DNA of 64,000 nt from Hyphomonas sp. (GTDB taxonomy: Bacteria; Pseudomonadota; Alphaproteobacteria; Caulobacterales; Hyphomonadaceae), in assembly GCF_013823385.1 (NCBI RefSeq), contig NZ_PNMA01000005.1, positions 110,471-174,470 on the forward strand, read 5' to 3'. The notes under the pieces are model-generated. The model was given only the letters and a program-made list of their open reading frames with translations. It made no database searches and was not told where the DNA came from. The position numbers and the translations under genes are program-made. Shown piece by piece: positions 15,683 to 24,072 of this stretch. The first letter of the stretch is position 1, and every line of letters starts with the position of its first letter.

Positions 15683-16615
15683 ATGTCTGACGCCTCCGAT
15701 CGCCTTCCCCCACTCAACGCGCTGCGCGCTTTCGAGGCAGCTGCGCGCCGCCTGTCCTTCACCCAGGCGGCCGAGGAGCTGAACGTTACGCCCGGCGCGA
15801 TTTCCCAGCAGATCCGCCAGCTGGAGGACTTTGCCGGCACGCCGCTGTTCAAGCGTACGGGGCGTTCCGTTCTGCTGACCGACGCGGCGCAGGCGAGCCT
15901 GCCGCTGGTGCGTGAGGCGTTCGAGCGGATTGCCGAAGCCGGCCGCGTGATGCAGGCCCCTGCCCGCAAGGGGCGGGTGATGATTTCCTCTGCCCCCTCC
16001 TTTGCCGCCAAATGGCTGGCCCCGCGCCTGGAGCGGTTCCAGCAGCAGAATGAAGGCATCGAAGCCTGGATTTCAGCCGACATGTCGCTGACCGACTTCA
16101 ACACCGCCGATGCCGACATCGCCATCCGCTATGGCCGGGGCAATTATGAGGGGCTGAAATCGGAAAAGCTGCTCGACGAGATGGTGCTGCCGGTCTGCTC
16201 GCCGCGCCTGCTGGAAGGGCCGAACGCCATCCGCAAGCCCGAGGACCTGCTCCATCACACGCTGCTGCATGACGAAAGCTCCGAGAATGACCCCTCCTGC
16301 CCCGACTGGGCAAGCTGGCTGCGCGCGCATGGCGTCAGCGGCGTGGACGGCAACCGGGGGCCGCGCTTCAATCAGGGCATTCTGGTGATCGAGTCGGCCG
16401 CCGCCGGCCGGGGCGTGGCGCTCGCCAAGCAGGCGATTGCCGCAGCAGACCTCGAAGCGGGGCGCCTGGTGGCGCCATTTGCCAACGGGTCGATCCCGAT
16501 TGATTTTGGCTATTGGCTGGTCTGGCCAAAGGGGCGCCACCTCTCGCCGGATGTGCGCGCCTTCATCAAATGGATCAAGGAAGAAGCCGCCGGGACAGAA
16601 GTGGTCGGCGTTTAG
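15683..16615 (+). CDS. LysR-family transcriptional regulator (GcvA-like), divergent from cys operon
   Basis: The 310-residue regulator has an N-terminal winged helix (LSFTQAAEELNVTPGAISQQ, about 27-46) and a periplasmic-binding-like effector domain. The HTH closely follows GcvA-type LysR proteins. Placed head-to-head with cysG across 109 bp, it most likely controls the cys operon and itself, replacing CysB or Cbl in other bacteria; the effector (perhaps a sulfur metabolite) is unknown. Confidence is high for the family, moderate for the target. Confidence 0.88.
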   Translation: MSDASDRLPPLNALRAFEAAARRLSFTQAAEELNVTPGAISQQIRQLEDFAGTPLFKRTGRSVLLTDAAQASLPLVREAFERIAEAGRVMQAPARKGRVMISSAPSFAAKWLAPRLERFQQQNEGIEAWISADMSLTDFNTADADIAIRYGRGNYEGLKSEKLLDEMVLPVCSPRLLEGPNAIRKPEDLLHHTLLHDESSENDPSCPDWASWLRAHGVSGVDGNRGPRFNQGILVIESAAAGRGVALAKQAIAAADLEAGRLVAPFANGSIPIDFGYWLVWPKGRHLSPDVRAFIKWIKEEAAGTEVVGV

Positions 16616-16624
16616 GCTTCCGGC

Positions 16625-18637
16625 CTAGAGCGCGGCGTCCAGCATCAGGAAAGCGGCAAGGCGCGGGCTGGCATTGCGGCTGGTGCTCTGGGTCTGCTCC
16701 AGCGCCGCGAGCGCGTCGGCACGCTCAAAGCGCACGAATTGTTTGGCCATGTCCATCAGGCGCGGATCCCCGCGCAGGCGCTGGACGACCCGGTCAAACT
16801 GCTTGCCGCCCTGCTCGATAGTCGCGGCGTGGCGATCCTTCTCGCCGCGCTGGGCCGCTTCGGCGATACGGCGCTTGGCTTTCGGCTTGAAGGCATCCGA
16901 CAGCGGAATGCCGGAATTCTGCAGGCGCTCCACCACCGCTTCAGCAATCGTTTCCCGGTCTGCCTGCGGCGGGGCCTGATCCTTGCTGATATCGGAGATG
17001 ATTTCGCGCCAGGGCGCCGGGCCGCTGCCATTGCTGTGGCTGTGGCTGTGGCCGTTGCCGTTGTGGCCGTTGTAACCGCCTGAACCATTGCTGCCGCCAT
17101 TGGAGGACGGGGTGGGCGCATAATCCGACGCGCGGCGGCGCGGGGGTTCGGGCGGGGTATCATCATGCCGGCGGCGCAGGGTGACCGGCGGGGGATCCTC
17201 ATTGCGGGCGGGCGATGCCGGCGCGGGCCGGGCCGAGATGGCCGGCAGAGGATCGAGAATGTCGTGATCTCCCCCCGCACGCGCTGCGGCGATCATGGCC
17301 TCGGCACTTGCCTCGAACAGATCGTCATCGACGCTGGGGCGCGAGGGCGCTGCCGGCGGCGTCATCGCGCTATTTCCGTAGGCGGAGGGACGCGGGGATT
17401 GGGCGGGCCCATTCTGGAAGGGCTGGGCCTGCTGGAAAGGCTGAGGCTGCTGGGGCGCAGAAATCGGCGTACGGACGGCTGGCGGCGTCAGCGGCGCGGA
17501 AGCGGCGGCAGACCCAGCGGGCATATAGGGCCCGGCCAGACGGTCGAGCGCTTCGCTTTCAAGACGGGCGGCAAGGCCGGCGGCGCGCAGGGCATAGGCC
17601 GCCTGCTCGCCGGTTTCGCGCAGCTTGGTCAGCGAGCGGGCGGCTTCTTCGGCGGCGGCGCGGGTGGCCGCATTGATTTCGGCATTGGCATGGCGGGCGC
17701 CCTCGATGGCCGAGGAAACCGCATTCTTCAGCGCGTCGCCCGTGGTGGCGGCGGCGGCGGCGGCCACTTCGCTGGCGCGGACGGCCGCGTCCACCGTGCG
17801 GCGGGAATGTTCGAGCTTGTCCTCGACGCGGCTGATCGAGAAGGTCAGCGCTTCGGTGCGGCCGGAGGCGTCGCGCGCCAGATCGTCGAGCGATTCCATG
17901 CGGCGGGTGAGTTCTTCCCCGGCATGGTGCATGGCGATGAGGCGCTGCTCCAGCGCGGCATCGGCACGGCCGACTTCCTCGCTGGCGGTGCGCGCGGCGG
18001 TGACCATCAATTGCGCCTGGCGCGGAATGGCTTCGTTCATGGCGGTGACCTGCGCGCGCAGATCCCGCGCCAGGGTTTCGAGCGCATGACGCTCCTCACC
18101 CAGACGTTCTGCCAGGTCGCGCGCATTGTCTGCCGCCGCATAGGAAACAGATTCAAGCCGCAGCCGCTCATCCCCGATCTCGCCCGCCATCGCCTTCATG
18201 GCAGAGAGGGCGTGGGCCATCGCATGGTCGATCTCGGCGGCGGACTGTTTCATCTGTTCGGCAAAGGTGATGCCTTCATGGCCCGCTTCCCGGGCCGGGG
18301 CCATCAGGCGCGCAGCCGCTTCCAGCACCAGCGCATTGGCCGCTGCCGCCCGGCGATTGGCGCGGGCCATCTGGCCGGCCGCCACCATCAGCAGGGCGGG
18401 GATGACGGCGCCAATGGCCGCCGCGACGATCAGGGCGGGATGATACTGGCTGACGAAACCGATGCCGCCCAGCCCGATCAGGGCGGCGCCGAGACCGGCG
18501 AGCCAGAGAAAGGCCGAGACATAAGCGAGCGTGACCATCCAGCCGCCACCATGTTGCGCAGTTTCAAAATTCTGCGAGGCCTCGTGTCGGACGAGGTCGT
18601 CCCGGCCGGACCGGCGCGCAGAGGGGGCTTCCGTCAT
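16625..18637 (-). CDS. Polar coiled-coil membrane protein, TipN-like
   Basis: The 670-residue protein has a short N-terminal tail, two membrane helices (about 31-55 and 65-88), a long Ala-rich coiled coil (about 90-375), a Pro/Gln-rich linker, a Gly/Asn/His low-complexity stretch (about 530-560), and a conserved C-terminal domain ending NASPRLAAFLMLDAAL. This layout recalls TipN, the Caulobacter new-pole marker, and related Caulobacterales proteins. Role in polarity or chromosome partition is therefore plausible but tentative. An in-frame GTG at 18685 could extend it by 16 residues. The adjacent LysR gene converges on it. Confidence 0.55.
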   Translation of the reverse strand: MTEAPSARRSGRDDLVRHEASQNFETAQHGGGWMVTLAYVSAFLWLAGLGAALIGLGGIGFVSQYHPALIVAAAIGAVIPALLMVAAGQMARANRRAAAANALVLEAAARLMAPAREAGHEGITFAEQMKQSAAEIDHAMAHALSAMKAMAGEIGDERLRLESVSYAAADNARDLAERLGEERHALETLARDLRAQVTAMNEAIPRQAQLMVTAARTASEEVGRADAALEQRLIAMHHAGEELTRRMESLDDLARDASGRTEALTFSISRVEDKLEHSRRTVDAAVRASEVAAAAAATTGDALKNAVSSAIEGARHANAEINAATRAAAEEAARSLTKLRETGEQAAYALRAAGLAARLESEALDRLAGPYMPAGSAAASAPLTPPAVRTPISAPQQPQPFQQAQPFQNGPAQSPRPSAYGNSAMTPPAAPSRPSVDDDLFEASAEAMIAAARAGGDHDILDPLPAISARPAPASPARNEDPPPVTLRRRHDDTPPEPPRRRASDYAPTPSSNGGSNGSGGYNGHNGNGHSHSHSNGSGPAPWREIISDISKDQAPPQADRETIAEAVVERLQNSGIPLSDAFKPKAKRRIAEAAQRGEKDRHAATIEQGGKQFDRVVQRLRGDPRLMDMAKQFVRFERADALAALEQTQSTSRNASPRLAAFLMLDAAL

Positions 18638-18718
18638 ATTATCTGTATAACCCGCCTTACGGGTTCCTGCGAGTGCTGATTGCACGCCGGCGGAGGGCTA
18701 ATGCCCTGTTTTTTCGAG

Positions 18719-18862
18719 TCAGGGCAGCAGGAAGAGGGTTACCGATGAGTCACCCTTGTCCTCAGGTGCCTTTTCGGGGGTCTGCGGAGCAAACTGCAGG
18801 CCGATCAGAGCGAAGATCGCGGCCAGCACAAGATTGCGGACGAAAATCAGAAATTCGGTCAT
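18719..18862 (-). CDS. Possible 47-residue membrane peptide
   Basis: A short frame from ATG 18862 to TGA 18719 encodes 47 residues: an N-terminal hydrophobic helix (FLIFVRNLVLAAIFALIGLQ) followed by an acidic, Lys/Glu/Pro segment and a hydrophobic tail. The amphipathic order and the 344-bp gene-free space around it make it credible as a small inner-membrane protein, but the ribosome site is weak and there is no recognised family. Confidence 0.4.
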   Translation of the reverse strand: MTEFLIFVRNLVLAAIFALIGLQFAPQTPEKAPEDKGDSSVTLFLLP

Positions 18863-18974
18863 GATCGTAAAACCCAAAGGCGCGTGGCCGTTTTTACCCT
18901 TGCGGCGCTATTATCAGAAACAGGCCGGCCCGGCAATCCGCCGGGGTTGAAAGAATCTTTCTGACGAGACGGGG

Positions 18975-18989
18975 TTAACGCCCTGCTAA
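18975..18989 (+). promoter_or_regulatory. CtrA-like box upstream of the HPt gene
   Basis: The sequence TTAACGCCCTGCTAA matches the CtrA consensus TTAA-N7-TTAA except for one base and also lies in a dyad GGTTAAC...GCTAACC. It is 40 bp before the HPt start codon. CtrA is the master cell-cycle regulator of Caulobacterales; binding here is predicted only. Confidence 0.5.
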
Positions 18990-19029
18990 CCGCGCCAGAT
19001 CAGGCTTGCCCGGCCCATAGGAGCCCCTG

Positions 19030-19416
19030 ATGCCCGCCGACACTCCCCTGCCCGTTCTGGACCTCGATCACCTGGCCGCCATGACGGGGAATGATACCGC
19101 CCTCTCACTGGAAGTGATCGGCATCTTCCGGGAACAGGCCCAGCTCTGGTCGCGCCTGCTGGACCCGATGAGCGAGGCAAGGCAGTGGGCCGACGCGGCC
19201 CATACGCTGAAAGGTGCGAGCCTCAGCATCGGCGCATTGAAGCTGGCAGCGGCCTGCGAGCGGGCAGAAAAGGCCGGCCGGGGCGAGACCGCGCCCAGCA
19301 AGGCGCATGCCTCGGTGCTGCTCAGCGATGTGAAGGAAGCCCTTGGCGAGACGCTGGAAGCGGCCGCCCGCGCTGCTTACGACTTGGCCTCTGCAGCCAG
19401 GCGCAGCGCGTCATAG
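19030..19416 (+). CDS. HPt domain phosphotransfer protein
   Basis: The 128-residue helical protein carries the HPt signature HTLKGASLSIGA, where His58 would accept and donate phosphoryl groups between a hybrid kinase and a response regulator. No kinase is adjacent; it may serve the phosphorelay of a distant hybrid kinase. The preceding region has a near-consensus CtrA box, which would couple it to the cell cycle. The 3' end overlaps the convergent chorismate mutase gene by 40 bp. Confidence 0.85.
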   Translation: MPADTPLPVLDLDHLAAMTGNDTALSLEVIGIFREQAQLWSRLLDPMSEARQWADAAHTLKGASLSIGALKLAAACERAEKAGRGETAPSKAHASVLLSDVKEALGETLEAAARAAYDLASAARRSAS

Positions 19417-19721
19417 CTTTCAAACTCATAGGCAATGCAACGGTCGATCAGCGTGCGCCAGACAGGCTCCGCTATCGCCGGAGAAAGGCCGTGTTTTGCG
19501 CATTCAGCCTTCACCTTGGCGATCACATCCTCGATCCTTGCCCGGTCATGCACGGCCGCACGGGCGCCCTTGATGCGGGCGGCAGCGTCCATCATTGACT
19601 GGCGCTCAGCCAGGATCTCAACCAGCAGGCGGTCGATCCGGTCGACCTCATAGCGGACATCCGCCATCGTCTCTGCGGTGTCGGATGTGTGCTTGCGTGC
19701 GTCGGAAGTATAGGTCGTCAT
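19377..19721 (-). CDS. Chorismate mutase (AroQ type)
   Basis: The 114-residue all-helical protein fits the AroQ class: a first long helix with R-x-x-ID-x-LL-x-LLAERQ (VDRIDRLLVEILAERQSM), a second segment ARIEDVIAKVKAEC, and the final helix IAEPVWRTLIDRCIAYE. It converts chorismate to prephenate at the entry to Phe and Tyr synthesis. It is a stand-alone monofunctional enzyme, common in alphaproteobacteria. The last 40 bp overlap the HPt gene on the opposite strand. Confidence 0.87.
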   Translation of the reverse strand: MTTYTSDARKHTSDTAETMADVRYEVDRIDRLLVEILAERQSMMDAAARIKGARAAVHDRARIEDVIAKVKAECAKHGLSPAIAEPVWRTLIDRCIAYEFESYDALRLAAEAKS

Positions 19722-19799
19722 GCGGCCTCTCAGCTCTTTCGCCCTGCCCTATATGGGCATCGGCCCCGCCGCAAGGGAACGGGGCGCTGCGCCGCAGCT

Positions 19800-20777
19800 T
19801 CAGGCCTTGAGTTTTGGCAGCCCGGTTTCCGCCCTCAGCCGCGCGATCATGGCGGGCACGTTGCGCCCCGCGATATAGCCCCAGGGGGTCTGGAAGGCGG
19901 TCGCCCCGATGGCCGAAAGGTGGGGTTTCAGACGCACCTTGTCCCGGAAGAGGGTCAGCAGCACGGCGAAATTATTGTGGGCAAAGCCCGCTTCGGCAAA
20001 GGACAGCTCCGGCCCGGCGGTGAAACGTTGCCGGAACTGGTCATCCAGTCCGGCAATCTCGGCCCGCAAGGCATCGGACTTCACCTTTTCGCGGAAGGCG
20101 GCGACTTCGGCCTCATTGTCATTCATGGCGGTCTGGTAGAGCCATTCCTCGATCCAGGCGCGGGCCTTCAGCGCCAGGAAGGACGCGTTCGGCGCCCCGT
20201 CCATGGCATTTTCCGCCGCCGCGTGCATTTCCCCGACGCTGCCATGCCATTTGGGGGCGAGATAATTCATCCGGGCCAGCTCGGCGAGCACGTTGGCCTC
20301 GCCCGTGGCGCGCAGGTCTGCCGTGGCCGCTTCAAAGCCGCCCGCCGGGGCGCCGGTCAGCATCATGGCGCGGAAGCGGAAGCCGTGCAGCGCGCTGTCA
20401 CCGGGCGTGGCTTGGGCAGCTGCCTCCAGCAGGTCTTCGGCCACGGCGGCCATCTCGGCCATGTCCGTCACCTGGGCATCGCTGGTGCGGTCTGCGGTGG
20501 CAAAGCCGCGCAGCCGGTGGGCCCAGACATAGTGCAGGCCGCCGGCAAGCGCATAGAGCGCGGGATGGCCGCTGAGCGGGGGCAGCGGCGCGCCGATCTC
20601 CGAGACCTGCCCCAGCCCGTCGAGGAAATGCAGCCGGTCTGCCGGGGCAAGCCCGGCATAAAGCTCCGCCAGCTCCCGCCCCTTCCCGGCCTCCAGCAGG
20701 GCAAGGCTCGGCAGGACATGCCGGTTGCCCTCGGTCAGATCGAACGCGGCTTTCTTCTTCCCGAACAGTCCGAGCAC
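19800..20777 (-). CDS. Conserved hypothetical protein
   Basis: The 325-residue protein starts at a GTG four bases after the YghU-type GST gene, implying translational coupling. It is mainly alpha-helical with repeated Ala/Leu/Glu helices (LLEAGKGRELAELYAGL, DMAEMAAVAEDLLEAAAQ), and has no signal peptide or membrane helix. Repeating helical hairpins suggest a TPR-like scaffold, but no consensus repeat is clear. I do not recognise the family. Confidence 0.65.
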   Translation of the reverse strand: MLGLFGKKKAAFDLTEGNRHVLPSLALLEAGKGRELAELYAGLAPADRLHFLDGLGQVSEIGAPLPPLSGHPALYALAGGLHYVWAHRLRGFATADRTSDAQVTDMAEMAAVAEDLLEAAAQATPGDSALHGFRFRAMMLTGAPAGGFEAATADLRATGEANVLAELARMNYLAPKWHGSVGEMHAAAENAMDGAPNASFLALKARAWIEEWLYQTAMNDNEAEVAAFREKVKSDALRAEIAGLDDQFRQRFTAGPELSFAEAGFAHNNFAVLLTLFRDKVRLKPHLSAIGATAFQTPWGYIAGRNVPAMIARLRAETGLPKLKA

Positions 20778-20781
20778 GGGC

Positions 20782-21654
20782 CTAGCTGCCCGGTTGCAGC
20801 TTGTCCTGCGTCCTGGTGTCGAAGTCGCTGGCGTCATGGCGTTCCCAGAGCTGGGATTCCGGCTTGCCGAAGGTGCGGTTGACCATCCGGCCGCGCTGCA
20901 CGGCGGGGCGTTCGGCAATCTGCTTCGTCCAGCGCTGGACGTTCTTGTAGCTCTCCACTTCGAGGAATTCGCCCGCCTCGTAGAGGATGCCCAGCGCGAG
21001 GGCGCCATACCAGGGCCAGATCGCCATGTCGGCAATCGTGTATTCGTCGCCCGCCATATATTCATGCGCGGCGAGGTGGCGGTCGAGCACGTCCATCTGG
21101 CGCTTGGCTTCCATGGCATAACGGTCGATGGCGTACTGGATCTTGACCGGGGCGTAGGCATAGAAATGGCCAAAGCCGCCGCCCAGGAAAGGCGCCGATC
21201 CCATCTGCCAGAACAGCCAGCTGAGGGCCTCCGCACGCTTGGGATACGCCTTCGGCAGGAAGGCGCCGAACTTCTCGGCCAGGTACATCAGGATCGCGCC
21301 GGACTCGAACACGCGCACGCCCGCCTCGGTGGAACGATCAAACAGCGCCGGGATCTTGGAGTTGGGGTTGATGTCGACAAAGCCCGACGAGAACTGGTCG
21401 CCATTGCCGATATTGATCAGCCAGGCGTCATACTCGGCGCCCGAATAGCCGAGCGCCAGCAGCTCCTCGAGCATCACAGTGACTTTGACGCCATTGGGCG
21501 TGCCGAGCGAATAGAGCTGCAGCGGGTGCTTGCCGACGGGCAGGGCCTTCTCATGCGTCGGCCCGGCGATCGGGCGGTTGATGTTGGCGAACCGGCCGCC
21601 CGCATCCTTGTTCCAGGTCCAGACTTTGGGCGGGATATAATCTGAATCGCTCAT
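20782..21654 (-). CDS. yghU: YghU-type glutathione-dependent disulfide-bond oxidoreductase
   Basis: The 290-residue protein matches YghU/YfcG-like GSTs. It has the extended N-terminus with WTWNKDAGGRFANINRPIAG, the GST fold starting HPLQLYSLGTPNGVKVTVML, the glutathione-contact IPALFD and VFESGAILMYL, and the helical C-domain SWLFWQMGSAPFLGGGFGHF. These enzymes reduce disulfides with two bound glutathione molecules and act on organic peroxides. An excellent GGAGG site precedes the ATG at 21654. It leads a two-gene unit with the hypothetical gene downstream. Confidence 0.88.
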   Translation of the reverse strand: MSDSDYIPPKVWTWNKDAGGRFANINRPIAGPTHEKALPVGKHPLQLYSLGTPNGVKVTVMLEELLALGYSGAEYDAWLINIGNGDQFSSGFVDINPNSKIPALFDRSTEAGVRVFESGAILMYLAEKFGAFLPKAYPKRAEALSWLFWQMGSAPFLGGGFGHFYAYAPVKIQYAIDRYAMEAKRQMDVLDRHLAAHEYMAGDEYTIADMAIWPWYGALALGILYEAGEFLEVESYKNVQRWTKQIAERPAVQRGRMVNRTFGKPESQLWERHDASDFDTRTQDKLQPGS

Positions 21655-21809
21655 GGCGGTCCTCCGGTGGGATCTTTGTCTTGTTCTTCCAAGGTCATGT
21701 TTAAACGGCATTTTACAAGGCCGAAACCTTCAAGCGCGCGATCAACCCTTGCCGGCACCGGCAAAAGGCCATACGAGGGGGAGCTGTTTCGTAACTAACG
21801 GAGTTTCAT

Positions 21810-22517
21810 ATGAGCCATCCCCGCCCGTCCCTGGCGCTTTCGGGCGCGTTTACGGAAGACCATGCCAAGGCCTATGATACCCAGTTCTCCGCGCTGAGCG
21901 GAATTCAGGCCTGTCTCCACCTTCTGACCGATGCCTATCTCAGCCAATTGCCGGAAGACGCGCGCATTCTGGTGGCCGGGGCGGGCACGGGCGCCGAAGT
22001 ACGCTACCTTGCCCCGCGCCATCCCGGCTGGCGCTTCACGCTGGTGGACCCCTCCGCGCCGATGCTGGCCATTGCCCGCCGCCATGCCGAGGCTGAAGGC
22101 TTTGCAGAGCGCTGCAGCTTTCACGAGGCCTATGTTTCGGAAACGCCGCTGGAAGCCCATGACGGCGCCACCAGCCTGCTCGTGTCCCATTTCCTCACCG
22201 ATGCAAGCGCCCGCCAATCCTATTTCGCAGACATCGCCGCCCGCCTGAAACCGGGCGCACGCTTCATCAATGTTGATCTGAGCACGGATAATGATGGCCC
22301 CACCTTCGAAAAGATCATGGGCCTCTGGACGGATATCTTCCGCCTTGCGGGGCAGACGGAGGAAAGCCGGGCCAATTATCGCAAAGCGTATGGCAAGCAG
22401 TTTGCCGCCCATGGGCCCGGCGAGGTCGCCCAAATGATTGAGGCGGGAGGCTTCACGCCCCCCGCCCCGGTATTTCAGGCCGCGCTGATCCGCGGCTGGA
22501 CGGCGACGCGCGCCTAG
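21810..22517 (+). CDS. SAM-dependent class I methyltransferase
   Basis: The 235-residue protein has the Rossmann methyltransferase glycine loop [15 protein letters not shown] (about residues 55-69) and acidic motif II ([15 protein letters not shown]), with later [10 protein letters not shown]. The acceptor is unknown; the overall shape is like small-molecule methyltransferases. Its last 4 bp overlap the convergent odhB gene. A clear ribosome site (ACGGAG) precedes the start. Confidence 0.8.
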   Translation: MSHPRPSLALSGAFTEDHAKAYDTQFSALSGIQACLHLLTDAYLSQLPEDARILVAGAGTGAEVRYLAPRHPGWRFTLVDPSAPMLAIARRHAEAEGFAERCSFHEAYVSETPLEAHDGATSLLVSHFLTDASARQSYFADIAARLKPGARFINVDLSTDNDGPTFEKIMGLWTDIFRLAGQTEESRANYRKAYGKQFAAHGPGEVAQMIEAGGFTPPAPVFQAALIRGWTATRA

Positions 22518-24043
22518 ACTTCCAGCAGCATCCGCTCGGGATCTTCCAGCGCCTCTTTCACGCGGACGAGGAAGGTCACCGCTTCCTTGCCGTCGACGAT
22601 GCGGTGGTCATAGCTGAGGGCAAGGTACATCATCGGCTTGATGACGATCTGGCCATTGCGGACAATCGGGCGGTCCTCGATGCGGTGCATGCCCAGCACG
22701 CCGGACTGCGGCGGGTTGAGGATCGGGGTCGACATCAGCGAGCCATAGATGCCGCCGTTGGAGATGGTGAAGGTGCCGCCCTGCAGGTCGCCGATGGTGA
22801 GGGCGCCGTCACGGGCTTTCTTGCCGAGATCGGCAATGCCCTTCTCGATGGCGGCCAGCGACATCTCGTCAACACCGCGCAGAACGGGCGTGACGAGGCC
22901 CTTCTCCGTGCCGACGGCGACGCTGATGTCGTAATAGTTCTTGTAGATGATGTCCTGGCCATCAATCTCGGCATTGACTGCCGGAACTTCCTTCAGCGCG
23001 TTGGCCACTGCCTTCACGAAGAAGCTCATGAAGCCGAGCTTGATGCCGTGGCGGGCCACGAACACATCCTGATACTTCTTGCGCACATCCATGATGGCCG
23101 ACATGTCGACATCATTGAATGTCGTCAGCATCGCGGCCGTATCCTGGGCTTCCTTCAGGCGGCGGGCGATGGTCTGACGCAGACGCGTCATCCGTACACG
23201 TTCTTCACGGGGGCCAGTTTCGCGCGGCGGCTTTGCAGCGGTGTCGGACATGGTCGAGGAGCTTGCTTTCGGTTGATTGACGTAAGCCAGGGCATCAGCC
23301 TTGGTGGCGCGGCCATCGCGGCCCGTGCCGGGAATTTCGGACGGGCTGACGCCGGCCTCGGTGGAAATGCGGCGCACGGACGGTGACACCGGGCGGTCGC
23401 CCGTGGCGGCGGGTTGAGCCGCCGCTTTCGGGGCTTCAGCCTTGGCCGGCGCCTCGGCAGCCTTTGCCGGGGCCGCGCCGGAGGCGCCGATCCGGGCAAT
23501 GACGGAACCGGGAGTGACCGAGTCGCCTTCCTTCACCAGCCATTCGAGGATAACCCCGTCAGCCGGCGCGGGCACTTCCAGCGCCACCTTGTCGGTTTCG
23601 ATCTCGGCGATGGTCTCGTCTTTCTTGACACTGTCGCCGACCTTCTTGGTGAAGCTGGCGATCGTGCCCTCGGCAACGCTCTCCCCCATCACCGGAACTT
23701 TGACATCCGTGGCCGCGCCGCCAGAGGCAGCGGCGGCAGGCTTGGGTTCCGCCTTGGATTCGGCCTTTGCCGGCTCCTTGGCCGGGGCGGGCTTGGACAC
23801 GGACGCGCCCCCCGCATTCAGCCGGCCGAGCACCGCGCCGATATTCACGGTATCGCCTGCCTTGGCGACGATCTCCGACAACACGCCGTCTTCAGAGGCC
23901 GAGACCTCGACGGATACCTTGTCGGTTTCAAGTTCGACGAGGACTTCGTCCTTCTTCACCGCGTCACCCGCCGATTTCAGCCATTGGCCGACGGTGGCTT
24001 CGGTAACGCTTTCGCCGAGTGTGGGAACAACGATGTCTGTCAT
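22514..24043 (-). CDS. odhB: 2-oxoglutarate dehydrogenase E2, dihydrolipoyl succinyltransferase
   Basis: The 509-residue E2 subunit transfers the succinyl group to CoA in the TCA cycle. It has two lipoyl domains, with lipoylated lysines predicted at K42 (ETDKVSVE) and K152 (ETDKVALE), a peripheral-subunit-binding domain near 220-255 ([19 protein letters not shown]), and the catalytic domain with SYDHRIVDG (active-site His480). The usual proteobacterial OdhB has one lipoyl domain, so the doubling is unusual. It follows sucA on the same strand. Confidence 0.95.
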   Translation of the reverse strand: MTDIVVPTLGESVTEATVGQWLKSAGDAVKKDEVLVELETDKVSVEVSASEDGVLSEIVAKAGDTVNIGAVLGRLNAGGASVSKPAPAKEPAKAESKAEPKPAAAASGGAATDVKVPVMGESVAEGTIASFTKKVGDSVKKDETIAEIETDKVALEVPAPADGVILEWLVKEGDSVTPGSVIARIGASGAAPAKAAEAPAKAEAPKAAAQPAATGDRPVSPSVRRISTEAGVSPSEIPGTGRDGRATKADALAYVNQPKASSSTMSDTAAKPPRETGPREERVRMTRLRQTIARRLKEAQDTAAMLTTFNDVDMSAIMDVRKKYQDVFVARHGIKLGFMSFFVKAVANALKEVPAVNAEIDGQDIIYKNYYDISVAVGTEKGLVTPVLRGVDEMSLAAIEKGIADLGKKARDGALTIGDLQGGTFTISNGGIYGSLMSTPILNPPQSGVLGMHRIEDRPIVRNGQIVIKPMMYLALSYDHRIVDGKEAVTFLVRVKEALEDPERMLLEV

Positions 24044-24072
24044 GTGTCGTGTCCGTCTCTTCTTATGGATTA

